Of a stretch of 64,000 nucleotides of DNA, positions 48,075 through 62,900 are shown piece after piece. Position numbers and translations under genes: made by a program. The number at the start of each line of letters is the position of its first letter. Positions within the stretch are counted from its first letter, which is position 1. The notes below the pieces were generated by a model. That model did no database searches. It was not told where the DNA came from and saw only the letters and a program-made list of their open reading frames with translations. The DNA is from Humulus lupulus (Eukaryota; Streptophyta; Magnoliopsida; Rosales; Cannabaceae), in the NCBI RefSeq assembly GCF_963169125.1, contig NC_084795.1, forward strand, positions 189,756,214 to 189,820,213. The letters are read 5' to 3'.

Positions 48075-51000
48075 CCTGATTATTTCCAGGAACTTAACTT
48101 GAAAACTTAGTTCGTGTTAACTTTTATCAATATCTCGTGCTCTTTAAGAAAAACAACGATCAATCGATTTAAGTTGACTTCTAAGTTTTATGACCTGGTT
48201 ATTTCTAGGAACTTAATTTGAAAACTTAGTTCGTGTTAACTTTTATCAATATCTCGTGCTCTTTAAGAAAAACAACGATCAATCGATTTAAGTTAACTTG
48301 TAAGTTTTATGACCTGGTTATTTCCAGGAACTTAATTTGAAAAATTAGTTCGTGTTAACTATTATCAATATGTCGTGCTCTTTAAGAAAAACAACGATCA
48401 ATCGATTGAAGTTAACTTCTAAGTTTTATGACCTGGTTATTTCCAGGGACATAATTTGAAAACTTAGTTCGTGTTAACTTTTATCAATATCTCGTGCTCT
48501 TTAAGAAAAACAACGACCAATCGATTTAAGTTAACTTCTAAGTTTTATGACCTGGTTATTTCCAGGAACTTAATTTGAAAACTTTGTTCGTGTTAACTTT
48601 TATCAATATCTCGTGCTCTTTAAGAAAAACAACGATCAATCGATTTAAGTTAACTTCTAAGTTTTATGACCTGGTTATTTCCAGGAACTTAATTTGAAAA
48701 CTTAGTTCGTGTTAACTTTTATCAATATCTCGTGCTCTTTAAGAAAAACAACGATCAATCGATTTATGTCAACTTCTAAGTTTTATGACCTGGTTATTTC
48801 CAGGGACTTAATTTGAAAACTTAGTTCGTGTTAACTTTTATCAATATCTCGTGCTCTTTAAGAAAAACAACGATCAATCGATTTAAGTTAACTTCTAAGT
48901 TTTATGACTTGGTTATTTCCAGGAACTTAATTTGAAAAGTTAGTTCGTGTTAACTTTTATCAATATCTCGTGCTCTTTAAGAAAAACAACGATCAATCGA
49001 TTTAAGTTAACTTCTAAGTTTTATGACCTGGTTATTTCCAGGAACTTAACTTGAAAACTTAGTTCGTGTTAACTTTTATCAATATCTCGTGCTCTTTAAG
49101 AAAAACAACGATCAATCGATTTAAGTTAACTTCTAAGTTTTATGACCTGGTTATTTCCAGGAACTTAATTTGAAAACTTTGTTCGTGTTAACTTTTATCA
49201 ATATCTCGTGCTCTTTAAGAAAAACAACGATCAATCGATTTAAGTTAACTTCTAAGTTTTATGACCTGGTTATTTCCAGGAACTTAATTTGAAAACTTAG
49301 TTCGTGTTAACTTTTATCAATATCTCGTGCTCTTTAAGAAAAACTACGATCAATCGATTTAAGTCAACTTCTAAGTTTTATGACCTGGTAATTTCCAGGG
49401 ACTTAATTTGAAAACTTAGTTCGTGTTAACTTTTATCAATATCTCGTGCTCTTTAAGAAAAACAACGATCAATCGATTTAAGTTAACTTCTAAGTTTTAT
49501 GACCTGGTTATTTCCAGGGACTTAATTTGAAAACTTAGTTCGTGTTAACTTTTATCAATATCTCGTGCTCTTTAAGAAAAACAACGATCAATCGATTTAA
49601 GTTAACTTCTAAGTTTTATGACCTGGTTATTTCCAGGAACTTAACTTGAAAACTTAGTTCGTGTTAACTTTTATCAATATCTCGTGCTCTTTAAGAAAAA
49701 CAACGATCAATCGATTTAAGTTGACTTCTAAGTTTTATGACCTGGTTATTTCCAGGAACTTAATTTGAAAACTTAGTTCGTGTTAACTTTTATCAATATC
49801 TCGTGCTCTTTAAGAAAAACAACGATCAATCGATTTAAGTTAACTTGTAAGTTTTATGACCTGGTTATTTCCAGGAACTTAATTTGAAAAATTAGTTCGT
49901 GTTAACTATTATCAATATGTCGTGCTCTTTTAGAAAAACAACGATCAATCGATTGAAGTTAACTTCTAAGTTTTATGACCTGGTTATTTCCAGGGACATA
50001 ATTTGAAAACTTAGTTCGTGTTAACTTTTATCAATATCTCGTGCTCTTTAAAAAAAAAACGATCAATCGATTTAAGTTAACTTCTAAGTATTATGACCTG
50101 GTTATTTCCAGGAACTTAACTTGAAAACTTAGTTCGTGTTAACTTTTATCAATATCTCGTGCTCTTTAAGAAAAACAACGATCAATCGATTTAAGTTAAC
50201 ATCTAAGTTTTATGACCTGGTTATTTCCAGGAACTTAATTTGAAAACTTAGTTCGTGTTAACTTTTATCTATATCTCGTGCTCTTTAAGAAAAACAACGA
50301 CCAATCGATTTAAGTTAACTTCTAAGTTTTATGACCTGGTTATTTCCAGGAACTTAATTTGAAAACTTTGTTCGTGTTAACTTTTATCAATATCTCGTGC
50401 TCTTTAAGAAAAACAACGATCAATCGATTTAAGTTAACTTCTAAGTTTTATGACCTGGTTATTTCCAGGAACTTAACTTGAAAACTTAGTTCGTGTTAAC
50501 TTTTATCAATATCTCGTGCTCTTTAAGAAAAACAACGATCAATCGATTTAAGTTCACTTCTATGTTTTATGACCTGGTTATTTCCAGGGACTTAATTTGA
50601 AAACTTAGTTCGTGTTAACTTTTATCAATATCTCGTGCTCTTTAAGAAAAACAACGATCAATCGATTTAAGTTAACTTCTAAGTATTATGACCTGATTAT
50701 TTCCAGGAACTTAACTTGAAAACTTAGTTCGTGTTAACTTTTATCAATATCTCGTGCTCTTTAAGAAAAACAACGATCAATCGATTTAAGTTGACTTCTA
50801 AGTTTTATGACCTGGTTATTTCTAGGAACTTAATTTGAAAACTTAGTTCGTGTTAACTTTTATCAATATCTCGTGCTCTTTAAGAAAAACAACGATCAAT
50901 CGATTTAAGTTAACTTGTAAGTTTTATGACCTGGTTATTTCCAGGAACTTAATTTGAAAAATTAGTTCGTGTTAACTATTATCAATATGTCGTGCTCTTT

Positions 51001-54000
51001 AAGAAAAACAACGATCAATCGATTGAAGTTAACTTCTAAGTTTTATGACCTGGTTATTTCCAGGGACATAATTTGAAAACTTAGTTCGTGTTAACTTTTA
51101 TCAATATCTCGTGCTCTTTAAGAAAAACAACGACCAATCGATTTAAGTTAACTTCTAAGTTTTATGACCTGGTTATTTCCAGGAACTTAATTTGAAAACT
51201 TTGTTCGTGTTAACTTTTATCAATATCTCGTGCTCTTTAAGAAAAACAACGATCAATCGATTTAAGTTAACTTCTAAGTTTTATGACCTGGTTATTTCCA
51301 GGAACTTAATTTGAAAACTTAGTTCGTGTTAACTTTTATCAATATCTCGTGCTCTTTAAGAAAAACAACGATCAATCGATTTATGTCAACTTCTAAGTTT
51401 TATGACCTGGTTATTTCCAGGGACTTAATTTGAAAACTTAGTTCGTGTTAACTTTTATCAATATCTCGTGCTCTTTAAGAAAAACAACGATCAATCGATT
51501 TAAGTTAACTTCTAAGTTTTATGACTTGGTTATTTCCAGGAACTTAATTTGAAAAGTTAGTTCGTGTTAACTTTTATCAATATCTCGTGCTCTTTAAGAA
51601 AAACAACGATCAATCGATTTAAGTTAACTTCTAAGTTTTATGACCTGGTTATTTCCAGGAACTTAACTTGAAAACTTAGTTCGTGTTAACTTTTATCAAT
51701 ATCTCGTGCTCTTTAAGAAAAACAACGATCAATCGATTTAAGTTAACTTCTAAGTTTTATGACCTGGTTATTTCCAGGAACTTAATTTGAAAACTTTGTT
51801 CGTGTTAACTTTTATCAATATCTCGTGCTCTTTAAGAAAAACAACGATCAATCGATTTAAGTTAACTTCTAAGTTTTATGACCTGGTTATTTCCAGGAAC
51901 TTAATTTGAAAACTTAGTTCGTGTTAACTTTTATCAATATCTCGTGCTCTTTAAGAAAAACTACGATCAATCGATTTAAGTCAACTTCTAAGTTTTATGA
52001 CCTGGTAATTTCCAGGGACTTAATTTGAAAACTTAGTTCGTGTTAACTTTTATCAATATCTCGTGCTCTTTAAGAAAAACAACGATCAATCGATTTAAGT
52101 TAACTTCTAAGTTTTATGACCTGGTTATTTCCAGGGACTTAATTTGAAAACTTAGTTCGTGTTAACTTTTATCAATATCTCGTGCTCTTTAAGAAAAACA
52201 ACGATCAATCGATTTAAGTTAACTTCTAAGTTTTATGACCTGGTTATTTCCAGGAACTTAACTTGAAAACTTAGTTCGTGTTAACTTTTATCAATATCTC
52301 GTGCTCTTTAAGAAAAACAACGATCAATCGATTTAAGTTGACTTCTAAGTTTTATGACCTGGTTATTTCCAGGAACTTAATTTGAAAACTTAGTTCGTGT
52401 TAACTTTTATCAATATCTCGTGCTCTTTAAGAAAAACAACGATCAATCGATTTAAGTTAACTTGTAAGTTTTATGACCTGGTTATTTCCAGGAACTTAAT
52501 TTGAAAAATTAGTTCGTGTTAACTATTATCAATATGTCGTGCTCTTTTAGAAAAACAACGATCAATCGATTGAAGTTAACTTCTAAGTTTTATGACCTGG
52601 TTATTTCCAGGGACATAATTTGAAAACTTAGTTCGTGTTAACTTTTATCAATATCTCGTGCTCTTTAAAAAAAAAACGATCAATCGATTTAAGTTAACTT
52701 CTAAGTATTATGACCTGGTTATTTCCAGGAACTTAACTTGAAAACTTAGTTCGTGTTAACTTTTATCAATATCTCGTGCTCTTTAAGAAAAACAACGATC
52801 AATCGATTTAAGTTAACATCTAAGTTTTATGACCTGGTTATTTCCAGGAACTTAATTTGAAAACTTAGTTCGTGTTAACTTTTATCTATATCTCGTGCTC
52901 TTTAAGAAAAACAACGACCAATCGATTTAAGTTAACTTCTAAGTTTTATGACCTGGTTATTTCCAGGAACTTAATTTGAAAACTTTGTTCGTGTTAACTT
53001 TTATCAATATCTCGTGCTCTTTAAGAAAAACAACGATCAATCGATTTAAGTTAACTTCTATGTTTTATGACCTGGTTATTTCCAGGGACATAATTTGAAA
53101 ACTTAGTTCGTGTTAACTTTTATCAATATCTCGTGCTCTTTAAGAAAAACAACGATCAATCGATTTAAGTTAACTTCTAAGTATTATGACCTGATTATTT
53201 CCAGGAACTTAACTTGAAAACTTAGTTCGTGTTAACTTTTATCAATATCTCGTGCTCTTTAAGAAAAACAACGATCAATCGATTTAAGTTGACTTCTAAG
53301 TTTTATGACCTGGTTATTTCTAGGAACTTAATTTGAAAACTTAGTTCGTGTTAACTTTTATCAATATCTCGTGCTCTTTAAGAAAAACAACGATCAATCG
53401 ATTTAAGTTAACTTGTAAGTTTTATGACCTGGTTATTTCCAGGAACTTAATTTGAAAAATTAGTTCGTGTTAACTATTATCAATATGTCGTGCTCTTTAA
53501 GAAAAACAACGATCAATCGATTGAAGTTAACTTCTAAGTTTTATGACCTGGTTATTTCCAGGGACATAATTTGAAAACTTAGTTCGTGTTAACTTTTATC
53601 AATATCTCGTGCTCTTTAAGAAAAACAACGACCAATCGATTTAAGTTAACTTCTAAGTTTTATGACCTGGTTATTTCCAGGAACTTAATTTGAAAACTTT
53701 GTTCGTGTTAACTTTTATCAATATCTCGTGCTCTTTAAGAAAAACAACGATCAATCGATTTAAGTTAACTTCTAAGTTTTATGACCTGGTTATTTCCAGG
53801 AACTTAATTTGAAAACTTAGTTCGTGTTAACTATTATCAATATCTCGTGCTCTTTAAGAAAAACAACGATCAATCGATTTAAGTCAACTTCTAAGTTTTA
53901 TGACCTGGTTATTTCCAGGGACTTAATTTGAAAACTTAGTTCGTGTTAACTTTTATCAATATCTCGTGCTCTTTAAGAAAAACAACGATCAATCGATTTA

Positions 54001-55379
54001 AGTTAACTTCTAAGTTTTATGACTTGGTTATTTCCAGGAACTTAATTTGAAAACTTAGTTCGTGTTAACTTTTATCAATATCTCGTGCTCTTTAAGAAAA
54101 ACAACGATCAATCGATTTAAGTTAACTTCTAAGTTTTATGACCTGGTTATTTCCAGGAACTTAACTTGAAAACTTAGTTCGTGTTAACTTTTATCAATAT
54201 CTCGTGCTCTTTAAGAAAAACAACGATCAATCGATTTAAGTTAACTTCTAAGTTTTATGACCTGGTTATTTCCAGGAACTTAATTTGAAAACTTTGTTCG
54301 TGTTAACTTTTATCAATATCTCGTGCTCTTTAACAAAAACAACGATCAATCGATTTAAGTTAACTTCTAAGTTTTATGACCTGGTTATTTCCAGGAACTT
54401 AATTTGAAAACTTAGTTCGTGTTAACTTTTATCAATATCTCGTGCTCTTTAAGAAAAACTACGATCAATCGATTTAAGTCAACTTCTAAGTTTTATGACC
54501 TGGTAATTTCCAGGGACTTAATTTGAAAACTTAGTTCGTGTTAACTTTTATCAATATCTCGTGCTCTTTAAGAAAAACAACGATCAATCGATTTAAGTTA
54601 ACTTCTAAGTTTTATGACCTGGTTATTTCCAGGGACTTAATTTGAAAACTTAGTTCGTGTTAACTTTTATCAATATCTCGTGCTCTTTAAGAAAAACAAC
54701 GATCAATCGATTTAAGTTAACTTCTAAGTTTTATGACCTGGTTATTTCCAGGAACTTAACTTGAAAACTTAGTTCGTGTTAACTTTTATCAATATCTCGT
54801 GCTCTTTAAGAAAAACAACGATCAATCGATTTAAGTTGACTTCTAAGTTTTATGACCTGGTTATTTCCAGGAACTTAATTTGAAAACTTAGTTCGTGTTA
54901 ACTTTTATCAATATCTCGTGCTCTTTAAGAAAAACAACGATCAATCGATTTAAGTTAACTTGTAAGTTTTATGACCTGGTTATTTCCAGGAACTTAATTT
55001 GAAAAATTAGTTCGTGTTAACTATTATCAATATGTCCTGCTCTTTTAGAAAAACAACGATCAATCGATTGAAGTTAACTTCTAAGTTTTATGACCTGGTT
55101 ATTTCCAGGGACATAATTTGAAAACTTAGTTCGTGTTAACTTTTATCAATATCTCGTGCTCTTTAAAAAAAAAACGATCAATCGATTTAAGTTAACTTCT
55201 AAGTATTATGACCTGGTTATTTCCAGGAACTTAACTTGAAAACTTAGTTCGTGTTAACTTTTATCAATATCTCGTGCTCTTTAAGAAAAACAACGATCAA
55301 TCGATTTAAGTTAACATCTAAGTTTTATGACCTGGTTATTTCCAGGAACTTAATTTGAAAACTTAGTTCGTGTTAACTT
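48075..55379. repeat. Higher-order repeat, 22 and 21 monomers (2617 and 2498 bp)
   Basis: CCTGATTATT at 48075, 50692 and 53190 has spacings 2617 and 2498. TTTATCTATA at 50264, 52881 and 55379 has the same two spacings. Both are one base short of 22 x 119 and 21 x 119, because each unit contains a shortened monomer. This is a different, longer HOR than those to its left. Confidence 0.8.
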
Positions 55380-56999
55380 TTATCTATATCTCGTGCTCTT
55401 TAAGAAAAACAACGACCAATCGATTTAAGTTAACTTCTAAGTTTTATGACCTGGTTATTTCCAGGAACTTAATTTGAAAACTTTGTTCGTGTTAACTTTT
55501 ATCAATATCTCGTGCTCTTTAAGAAAAACAACGATCAATCGATTTAAGTTAACTTCTATGTTTTATGACCTGGTTATTTCCAGGGACATAATTTGAAAAC
55601 TTAGTTCGTGTTAACTTTTATCAATATCTCGTGCTCTTTAAGAAAAACAACGATCAATCGATTTAAGTTAACTTCTAAGTATTATGACCTGGTTATTTCC
55701 AGGAACTTAACTTGAAAACTTAGTTCGTGTTAACTTTTATCAATATCTCGTGCTCTTTAAGAAAAACAACGATCAATCGATTTAAGTTGACTTCTAAGTT
55801 TTATGACCTGGTTATTTCTAGGAACTTAATTTGAAAACTTAGTTCGTGTTAACTTTTATCAATATCTCGTGCTCTTTAAGAAAAACAACGATCAATCGAT
55901 TTAAGTTAACTTGTAAGTTTTATGACCTGGTTATTTCCAGGAACTTAATTTGAAAAATTAGTTCGTGTTAACTATTATCAATATGTCGTGCTCTTTAAGA
56001 AAAACAACGATCAATCGATTGAAGTTAACTTCTAAGTTTTATGACCTGGTTATTTCCAGGGACATAATTTGAAAACTTAGTTCGTGTTAACTTTTATCAA
56101 TATCTCGTGCTCTTTAAAAAAAAAACGATCAATCGATTTAAGTTAACTTCTAAGTATTATGACCTGGTTATTTCCAGGAACTTAACTTGAAAACTTAGTT
56201 CGTGTTAACTTTTATCAATATCTCGTGCTCTTTAAGAAAAACAACGATCAATCGATTTAAGTTAACATCTAAGTTTTATGACCTGGTTATTTCCAGGAAC
56301 TTAATTTGAAAACTTAGTTCGTGTTAACTTTTATCTATATCTCGTGCTCTTTAAGAAAAACAACGACCAATCGATTTAAGTTAACTTCTAAGTTTTATGA
56401 CCTGGTTATTTCCAGGAACTTAATTTGAAAACTTTGTTCGTGTTAACTTTTATCAATATCTCGTGCTCTTTAAGAAAAACAACGATCAATCGATTTAAGT
56501 TAACTTCTATGTTTTATGACCTGGTTATTTCCAGGGACTTAATTTGAAAACTTAGTTCGTGTTAACTTTTATCAATATCTCGTGCTCTTTAAGAAAAACA
56601 ACGATCAATCGATTTAAGTTAACTTGTAAGTTTTATGACCTGGTTATTTCCAGGAACTTAATTTGAAAAATTAGTTCGTGTTAACTATTATCAATATGTC
56701 GTGCTCTTTAAGAAAAACAACGATCAATCGATTGAAGTTAACTTCTAAGTTTTATGACCTGGTTATTTCCAGGGACATAATTTGAAAACTTAGTTCGTGT
56801 TAACTTTTATCAATATCTCGTGCTCTTTAAAAAAAAAACGATCAATCGATTTAAGTTAACTTCTAAGTATTATGACCTGGTTATTTCCAGGAACTTAACT
56901 TGAAAACTTAGTTCGTGTTAACTTTTATCAATATCTCGTGCTCTTTAAGAAAAACAACGATCAATCGATTTAAGTTAACATCTAAGTTTTATGACCTGG

Positions 57000-59900
57000 T
57001 TATTTCTAGGAACTTAATTTGAAAACTTAGTTCGTGTTAACTTTTATCAATATCTCGTGCTCTGTAAGAAAAACAACGATCATTCGATTTAAGTTAACTT
57101 CTAAGTTTTATGACCTGGTTATTTCCAGGAACTTAATTTGAAAACTTAGTTCGTGTTAACTTTTATCAATATCTCGTGCTCTTTAAGAAAAACAACGATC
57201 AATCGATTTAAGTTAACTTCTATGTTTTATGACCTGGTTATTTCCAGGAACTTAATTTGAAAACTTAGTTCGTGGTAACTTTTATCAATATCTCGTGCTC
57301 TTTAAGAAAAACAACGATCAATCGATTTAAGTTAACATCTAAGTTTTATGACCTGGTTATTTCCAGGAACTTAATTTGAAAACTTAGTTCGTGTTAACTT
57401 TTATCTATATCTCGTGCTGTTTAAGAAAAACAACGACCAATCGATTTAAGTTAACTTCTAAGTTTTATGACCTGGTTATTTCTAGGTACTTAATTTGAAA
57501 ACTTAGTTCGTGTTAACTTTTATCAATATCTCGTGCTCTTTAAGAAAAACAACGATCATTCGATTTAAGTTAACTTCTAAGTTTTATGACCTGGTTATTT
57601 CCAGGAACTTAATTTGAAAACTTAGTTCGTGTTAACTTTTATCAATATCTCGTGCTCTTTAAAAAAAAAACGATCAATCGATTTAAGTTAACTTCTAAGT
57701 ATTATGACCTGGTTATTTCCAGGAACTTAACTTGAAAACTTAGTTCGTGTTAACTTTTATCAATATCTCGTGCTCTTTAAGAAAAACAACGATCAATCGA
57801 TTTAAGTTAACATCTAAGTTTTATGACCTGGTTATTTCCAGGAACTTAATTTGAAAACTTAGTTCGTGTTAACTTTTATCAATATCTCGTGCTCTTTAAG
57901 AAAAACAACGACCAATCGATTTAAGTTAACTTCTAAGTTTTATGACCTGGTTATTTCCAGGAACTTAATTTGAAAACTTTGTTCGTGTTAACTTTTATCA
58001 ATATCTCGTGCTCTTTAAGAAAAACAACGATCAATCGATTTAAGTTAACTTCTATGTTTTATGACCTGGTTATTTCCAGGGACTTAATTTGAAAACTTAG
58101 TTCGTGTTAACTTTTATCAATATCTCGTGCTCTTTAAGAAAAACAACGATCAATCGATTTAAGTTAACTTCTAAGTATTATGACCTGGTTATTTCCAGGA
58201 ACTTAACTTGAAAACTTAGTTCGTGTTAACTTTTATCAATATCTCGTGCTCTTTAAGAAAAACAACGATCAATCGATTGAAGTTAACATCTAAGTTATAT
58301 GACCTGGTTATTTCTAGGAACTTAATTTGAAAACTTAGTTCGTGTTAACTTTTATCAATATCTCGTGCTCTGTAAGAAAAAAAACGATCAATCGATTTAA
58401 GTTAACTTCTAAGTATTATGACCTGGTTATTTCCAGGAACTTAACTTGAAAACTTAGTTCGTGTTAACTTTTATCAATATCTCGTGCTCTTTAAGAAAAA
58501 CAACGATCAATCGATTTAAGTTAACATCTAAGTTTTATGACCTGGTTATTTCCAGGAACTTAATTTGAAAACTTAGTTCGTGTTAACTTTTATCTATATC
58601 TCGTGCTCTTTAAGAAAAACAACGACCAATCGATTTAAGTTAACTTCTAAGTTTTATGACCTGGTTATTTCCAGGAACTTAATTTGAAAACTTTGTTCGT
58701 GTTAACTTTTATCAATATCTCGTGCTCTTTAAAAAAACAACGATCAATCGATTGAAGTTAACTTCTAAGTTTTATGACCTGGTTATTTCCAGGAACTTAA
58801 TTTGAAAACTTAGTTCGTGTTAACTTTTATCAATATCTCGTGCCCTTTAAGAAAAACAACGATCAATCGATTTAAGTTAACTTCTAAGTATTATGACCTG
58901 GTTATTTCCAGGAACTTAATTTGAAAACTTAGTTCGTGTTAACTATTATCAATATCTCGTGCTCTTTAAGAAAAACAACGATCAATCGATTTAAGTTAAC
59001 TTCTAAGTTTTATGTCCTGGTTATTTCCAGGAACTTAATTTGAAAAATTAGTTCGTGGTAACAATTATCAATATCTCGTGCTCTTTAAGAAAAACAACGA
59101 TCAATCGATTGAAGTTAACTTCTAAGTTTTATGACCTGGTTATTTCCAGGAACTTAATTTGAAATCTTAGTTCGTGTTAACTTTTATCAATATCTCGTGC
59201 TCTTTAAGAAAAACAACGATCAATCGATTGAAGTTAACTTCTAAGTTTTATAACCTGGTTATTACCAGGAACTTAATTTGAAAACTTAGTTCGTGTTAAC
59301 TTTTATCAATATCTCGTGCTCTTTAAGAAAAACAACGATCAATCGATTTAAGTTAACTTCTAAGTTTTATGACCTGGTTATTTCCAGGAACTTAATTTGA
59401 AAACTTAATTCGTGTTAACTTTTATCAATATCTCGTGCACTTTAAGAATAACAACGATCATTCGATTTAAGTTAACATCTAAGTTTTATGACCTGGTTAT
59501 TTCCAGGAACTTAATTTGAAAACTTAGTTCGTGTTAACTTTTATCAATATCTCGTGCTCTTTAAGAAAAACAACGATCAATCGATTTAAGTTAACTTCTA
59601 AGTTTTATGACCTGGTTATTTCCAGGAACTTAATTTGAAAACTTAGTTCGTGTAAACTATTATCAATATCTCGTGCTCTTTAAGAAATACAACGATCAAT
59701 CGATTTAAGTTAACTTCTAAGTTTTATGACCTGGTTATTTCCAGGAACTTAATTTGAAAAATTAGTTCGTGGTAACTATTATCAATATCTCGTGCTCTTT
59801 AAGAAAAAGAACGATCATTCGATTTAAGTTAACTTCTAAGTTTTATGACCTGGTTATTTCCAGGAACTTAATTTGAAAACTTAGTTCGTGTTAACTTTTA

Positions 59901-62900
59901 TCAATATCTCGTGCTCTTTAAAAAAAAAACGATCAATCGATTTAAGTTAACTTCTAAGTATTATGACCTGGTTATTTCCAGGAACTTAACTTGAAAACTT
60001 AGTTCGTGTTAACTTTTATCAATATCTCGTGCTCTTTAAGAAAAACAACGATCAATCGATTTAAGTTAACATCTAAGTTTTATGACCTGGTTATTTCCAG
60101 GAACTTAATTTGAAAACTTAGTTCGTGTTAACTTTTATCAATATCTCGTGCTCTTTAAGAAAAACAACGACCAATCGATTTAAGTTAACTTCTAAGTTTT
60201 ATGACCTGGTTATTTCCAGGAACTTAATTTGAAAACTTTGTTCGTGTTAACTTTTATCAATATCTCGTGCTCTTTAAGAAAAACAACGATCAATCGATTT
60301 AAGTAAACTTCTATGTTTTATGACCTGGTTATTTCCAGGGACTTAATTTGAAAACTTAGTTCGTGTTAACTTTTATCAATATCTCGTGCTCTTTAAGAAA
60401 AACAACGATCAATCGATTTAAGTTAACTTCTAAGTATTATGACCTGGTTATTTCCAGGAACATAACTTGAAAGCTTAGTTCGTGTTAACTTTTATCAATA
60501 TCTCGTGCTCTTTAAGAAAAACAACGATCAATCGATTGAAGTTAACATCTAAGTTTTATGACCTGGTTATTTCTAGGAACTTAATTTGAAAACTTAGTTC
60601 GTGTTAACTTTTATCAATATCTCGTGCTCTGTAAGAAAAAAAACGATCAATCGATTTAAGTTAACTTCTAAGTATTATGACCTGGTTATTTCCAGGAACT
60701 TAACTTGAAAACTTAGTTCGTGTTAACTTTTATCAATATCTCGTGCTCTTTAAGAAAAACAACGATCAATCGATTTAAGTTAACATCTAAGTTTTATGAC
60801 CTGGTTATTTCCAGGAACTTAATTTGAAATCTTAGTTCGTGTTAACTTTTATCAATATCTCGTGCTCTTTAAGAAAAACAACGATCAATCGATTGAAGTT
60901 AACTTCTAAGTTTTATAACCTGGTTATTACCAGGAACTTAATTTGAAAACTTAGTTCGTGTTAACTTTTATCAATATCCCGTGCTCTTTAAGAAAAACAA
61001 CGATCAATCGATTTAAGTTAACTTCTAAGTTTTATGACCTGGTTATTTCCAGGAACTTAATTTGAAAACTTAATTCGTGTTAACTTTTATCAATATCTCG
61101 TGCACTTTAAGAATAACAACGATCATTCGATTTAAGTTAACATCTAAGTTTTATGACCTGGTTATTTCCAGGAACTTAATTTGAAAACTTAGTTCGTGTT
61201 AACTTTTATCAATATCTCGTGCTCTTTAAGAAAAACAACGATCAATCGATTTAAGTTAACTTCTAAGTTTTATGACCTGGTTATTTCCAGGAACTTAATT
61301 TGAAAACTTAGTTCGTGTAAACTATTATCAATATCTCGTGCTCTTTAAGAAATACAACGATCAATCGATTTAAGTTAACTTCTAAGTTTTATGACCTGGT
61401 TATTTCCAGGAACTTAATTTGAAAAATTAGTTCGTGGTAACTATTATCAATATCTCGTGCTCTTTAAGAAAAAGAACGATCATTCGATTTAAGTTAACTT
61501 CTAAGTTTTATGACCTGGTTATTTCCAGGAACTTAATTTGAAAACTTAGTTCGTGTTAACTTTTATCAATATCTCGTGCTCTTTAAAAAAAAAACGATCA
61601 ATCGATTTAAGTTAACTTCTAAGTATTATGACCTGGTTATTTCCAGGAACTTAACTTGAAAACTTAGTTCGTGTTAACTTTTATCAATATCTCGTGCTCT
61701 TTAAGAAAAACAACGATCAATCGATTTAAGTTAACATCTAAGTTTTATGACCTGGTTATTTCCAGGAACTTAATTTGAAAACTTAGTTCGTGTTAACTTT
61801 TATCAATATCTCGTGCTCTTTAAGAAAAACAACGACCAATCGATTTAAGTTAACTTCTAAGTTTTATGACCTGGTTATTTCCAGGAACTTAATTTGAAAA
61901 CTTTGTTCGTGTTAACTTTTATCAATATCTCGTGCTCTTTAAGAAAAACAACGATCAATCGATTTAAGTAAACTTCTATGTTTTATGACCTGGTTATTTC
62001 CAGGGACTTAATTTGAAAACTTAGTTCGTGTTAACTTTTATCAATATCTCGTGCTCTTTAAGAAAAACAACGATCAATCGATTTAAGTTAACTTCTAAGT
62101 ATTATGACCTGGTTATTTCCAGGAACTTAACTTGAAAACTTAGTTCGTGTTAACTTTTATCAATATCTCGTGCTCTTTAAGAAAAACAACGATCAATCGA
62201 TTGAAGTTAACATCTAAGTTTTATGACCTGGTTATTTCTAGGAACTTAATTTGAAAACTTAGTTCGTGTTAACTTTTATCAATATCTCGTGCTCTGTAAG
62301 AAAAAAAACGATCAATCGATTTAAGTTAACTTCTAAGTATTATGACCTGGTTATTTCCAGGAACTTAACTTGAAAACTTAGTTCGTGTTAACTTTTATCA
62401 ATATCTCGTGCTCTTTAAGAAAAACAACGATCAATCGATTTAAGTTAACATCTAAGTTTTATGACCTGGTTATTTCCAGGAACTTAATTTGAAAACTTAG
62501 TTCGTGTTAACTTTTATCTATATCTCGTGCTCTTTAAGAAAAACAACGACCAATCGATTTAAGTTAACTTCTAAGTTTTATGACCTGGTTATTTCCAGGA
62601 ACTTAATTTGAAAACTTTGTTCGTGTTAACTTTTATCAATATCTCGTGCTCTTTAAAAAAAACAACGATCAATCGATTGAAGTTAACTTCTAAGTTTTAT
62701 GACCTGGTTATTTCCAGGAACTTAATTTGAAATCTTAGTTCGTGTTAACTTTTATCAATATCTCGTGCTCTTTAAGAAAAACAACGATCAATCGATTGAA
62801 GTTAACTTCTAAGTATTATGACCTGGTTATTTCCAGGAACTTAATTTGAAAACTTAGTTCGTGTTAACTATTATCAATATCTCGTGCTCTTTAAGAAAAA

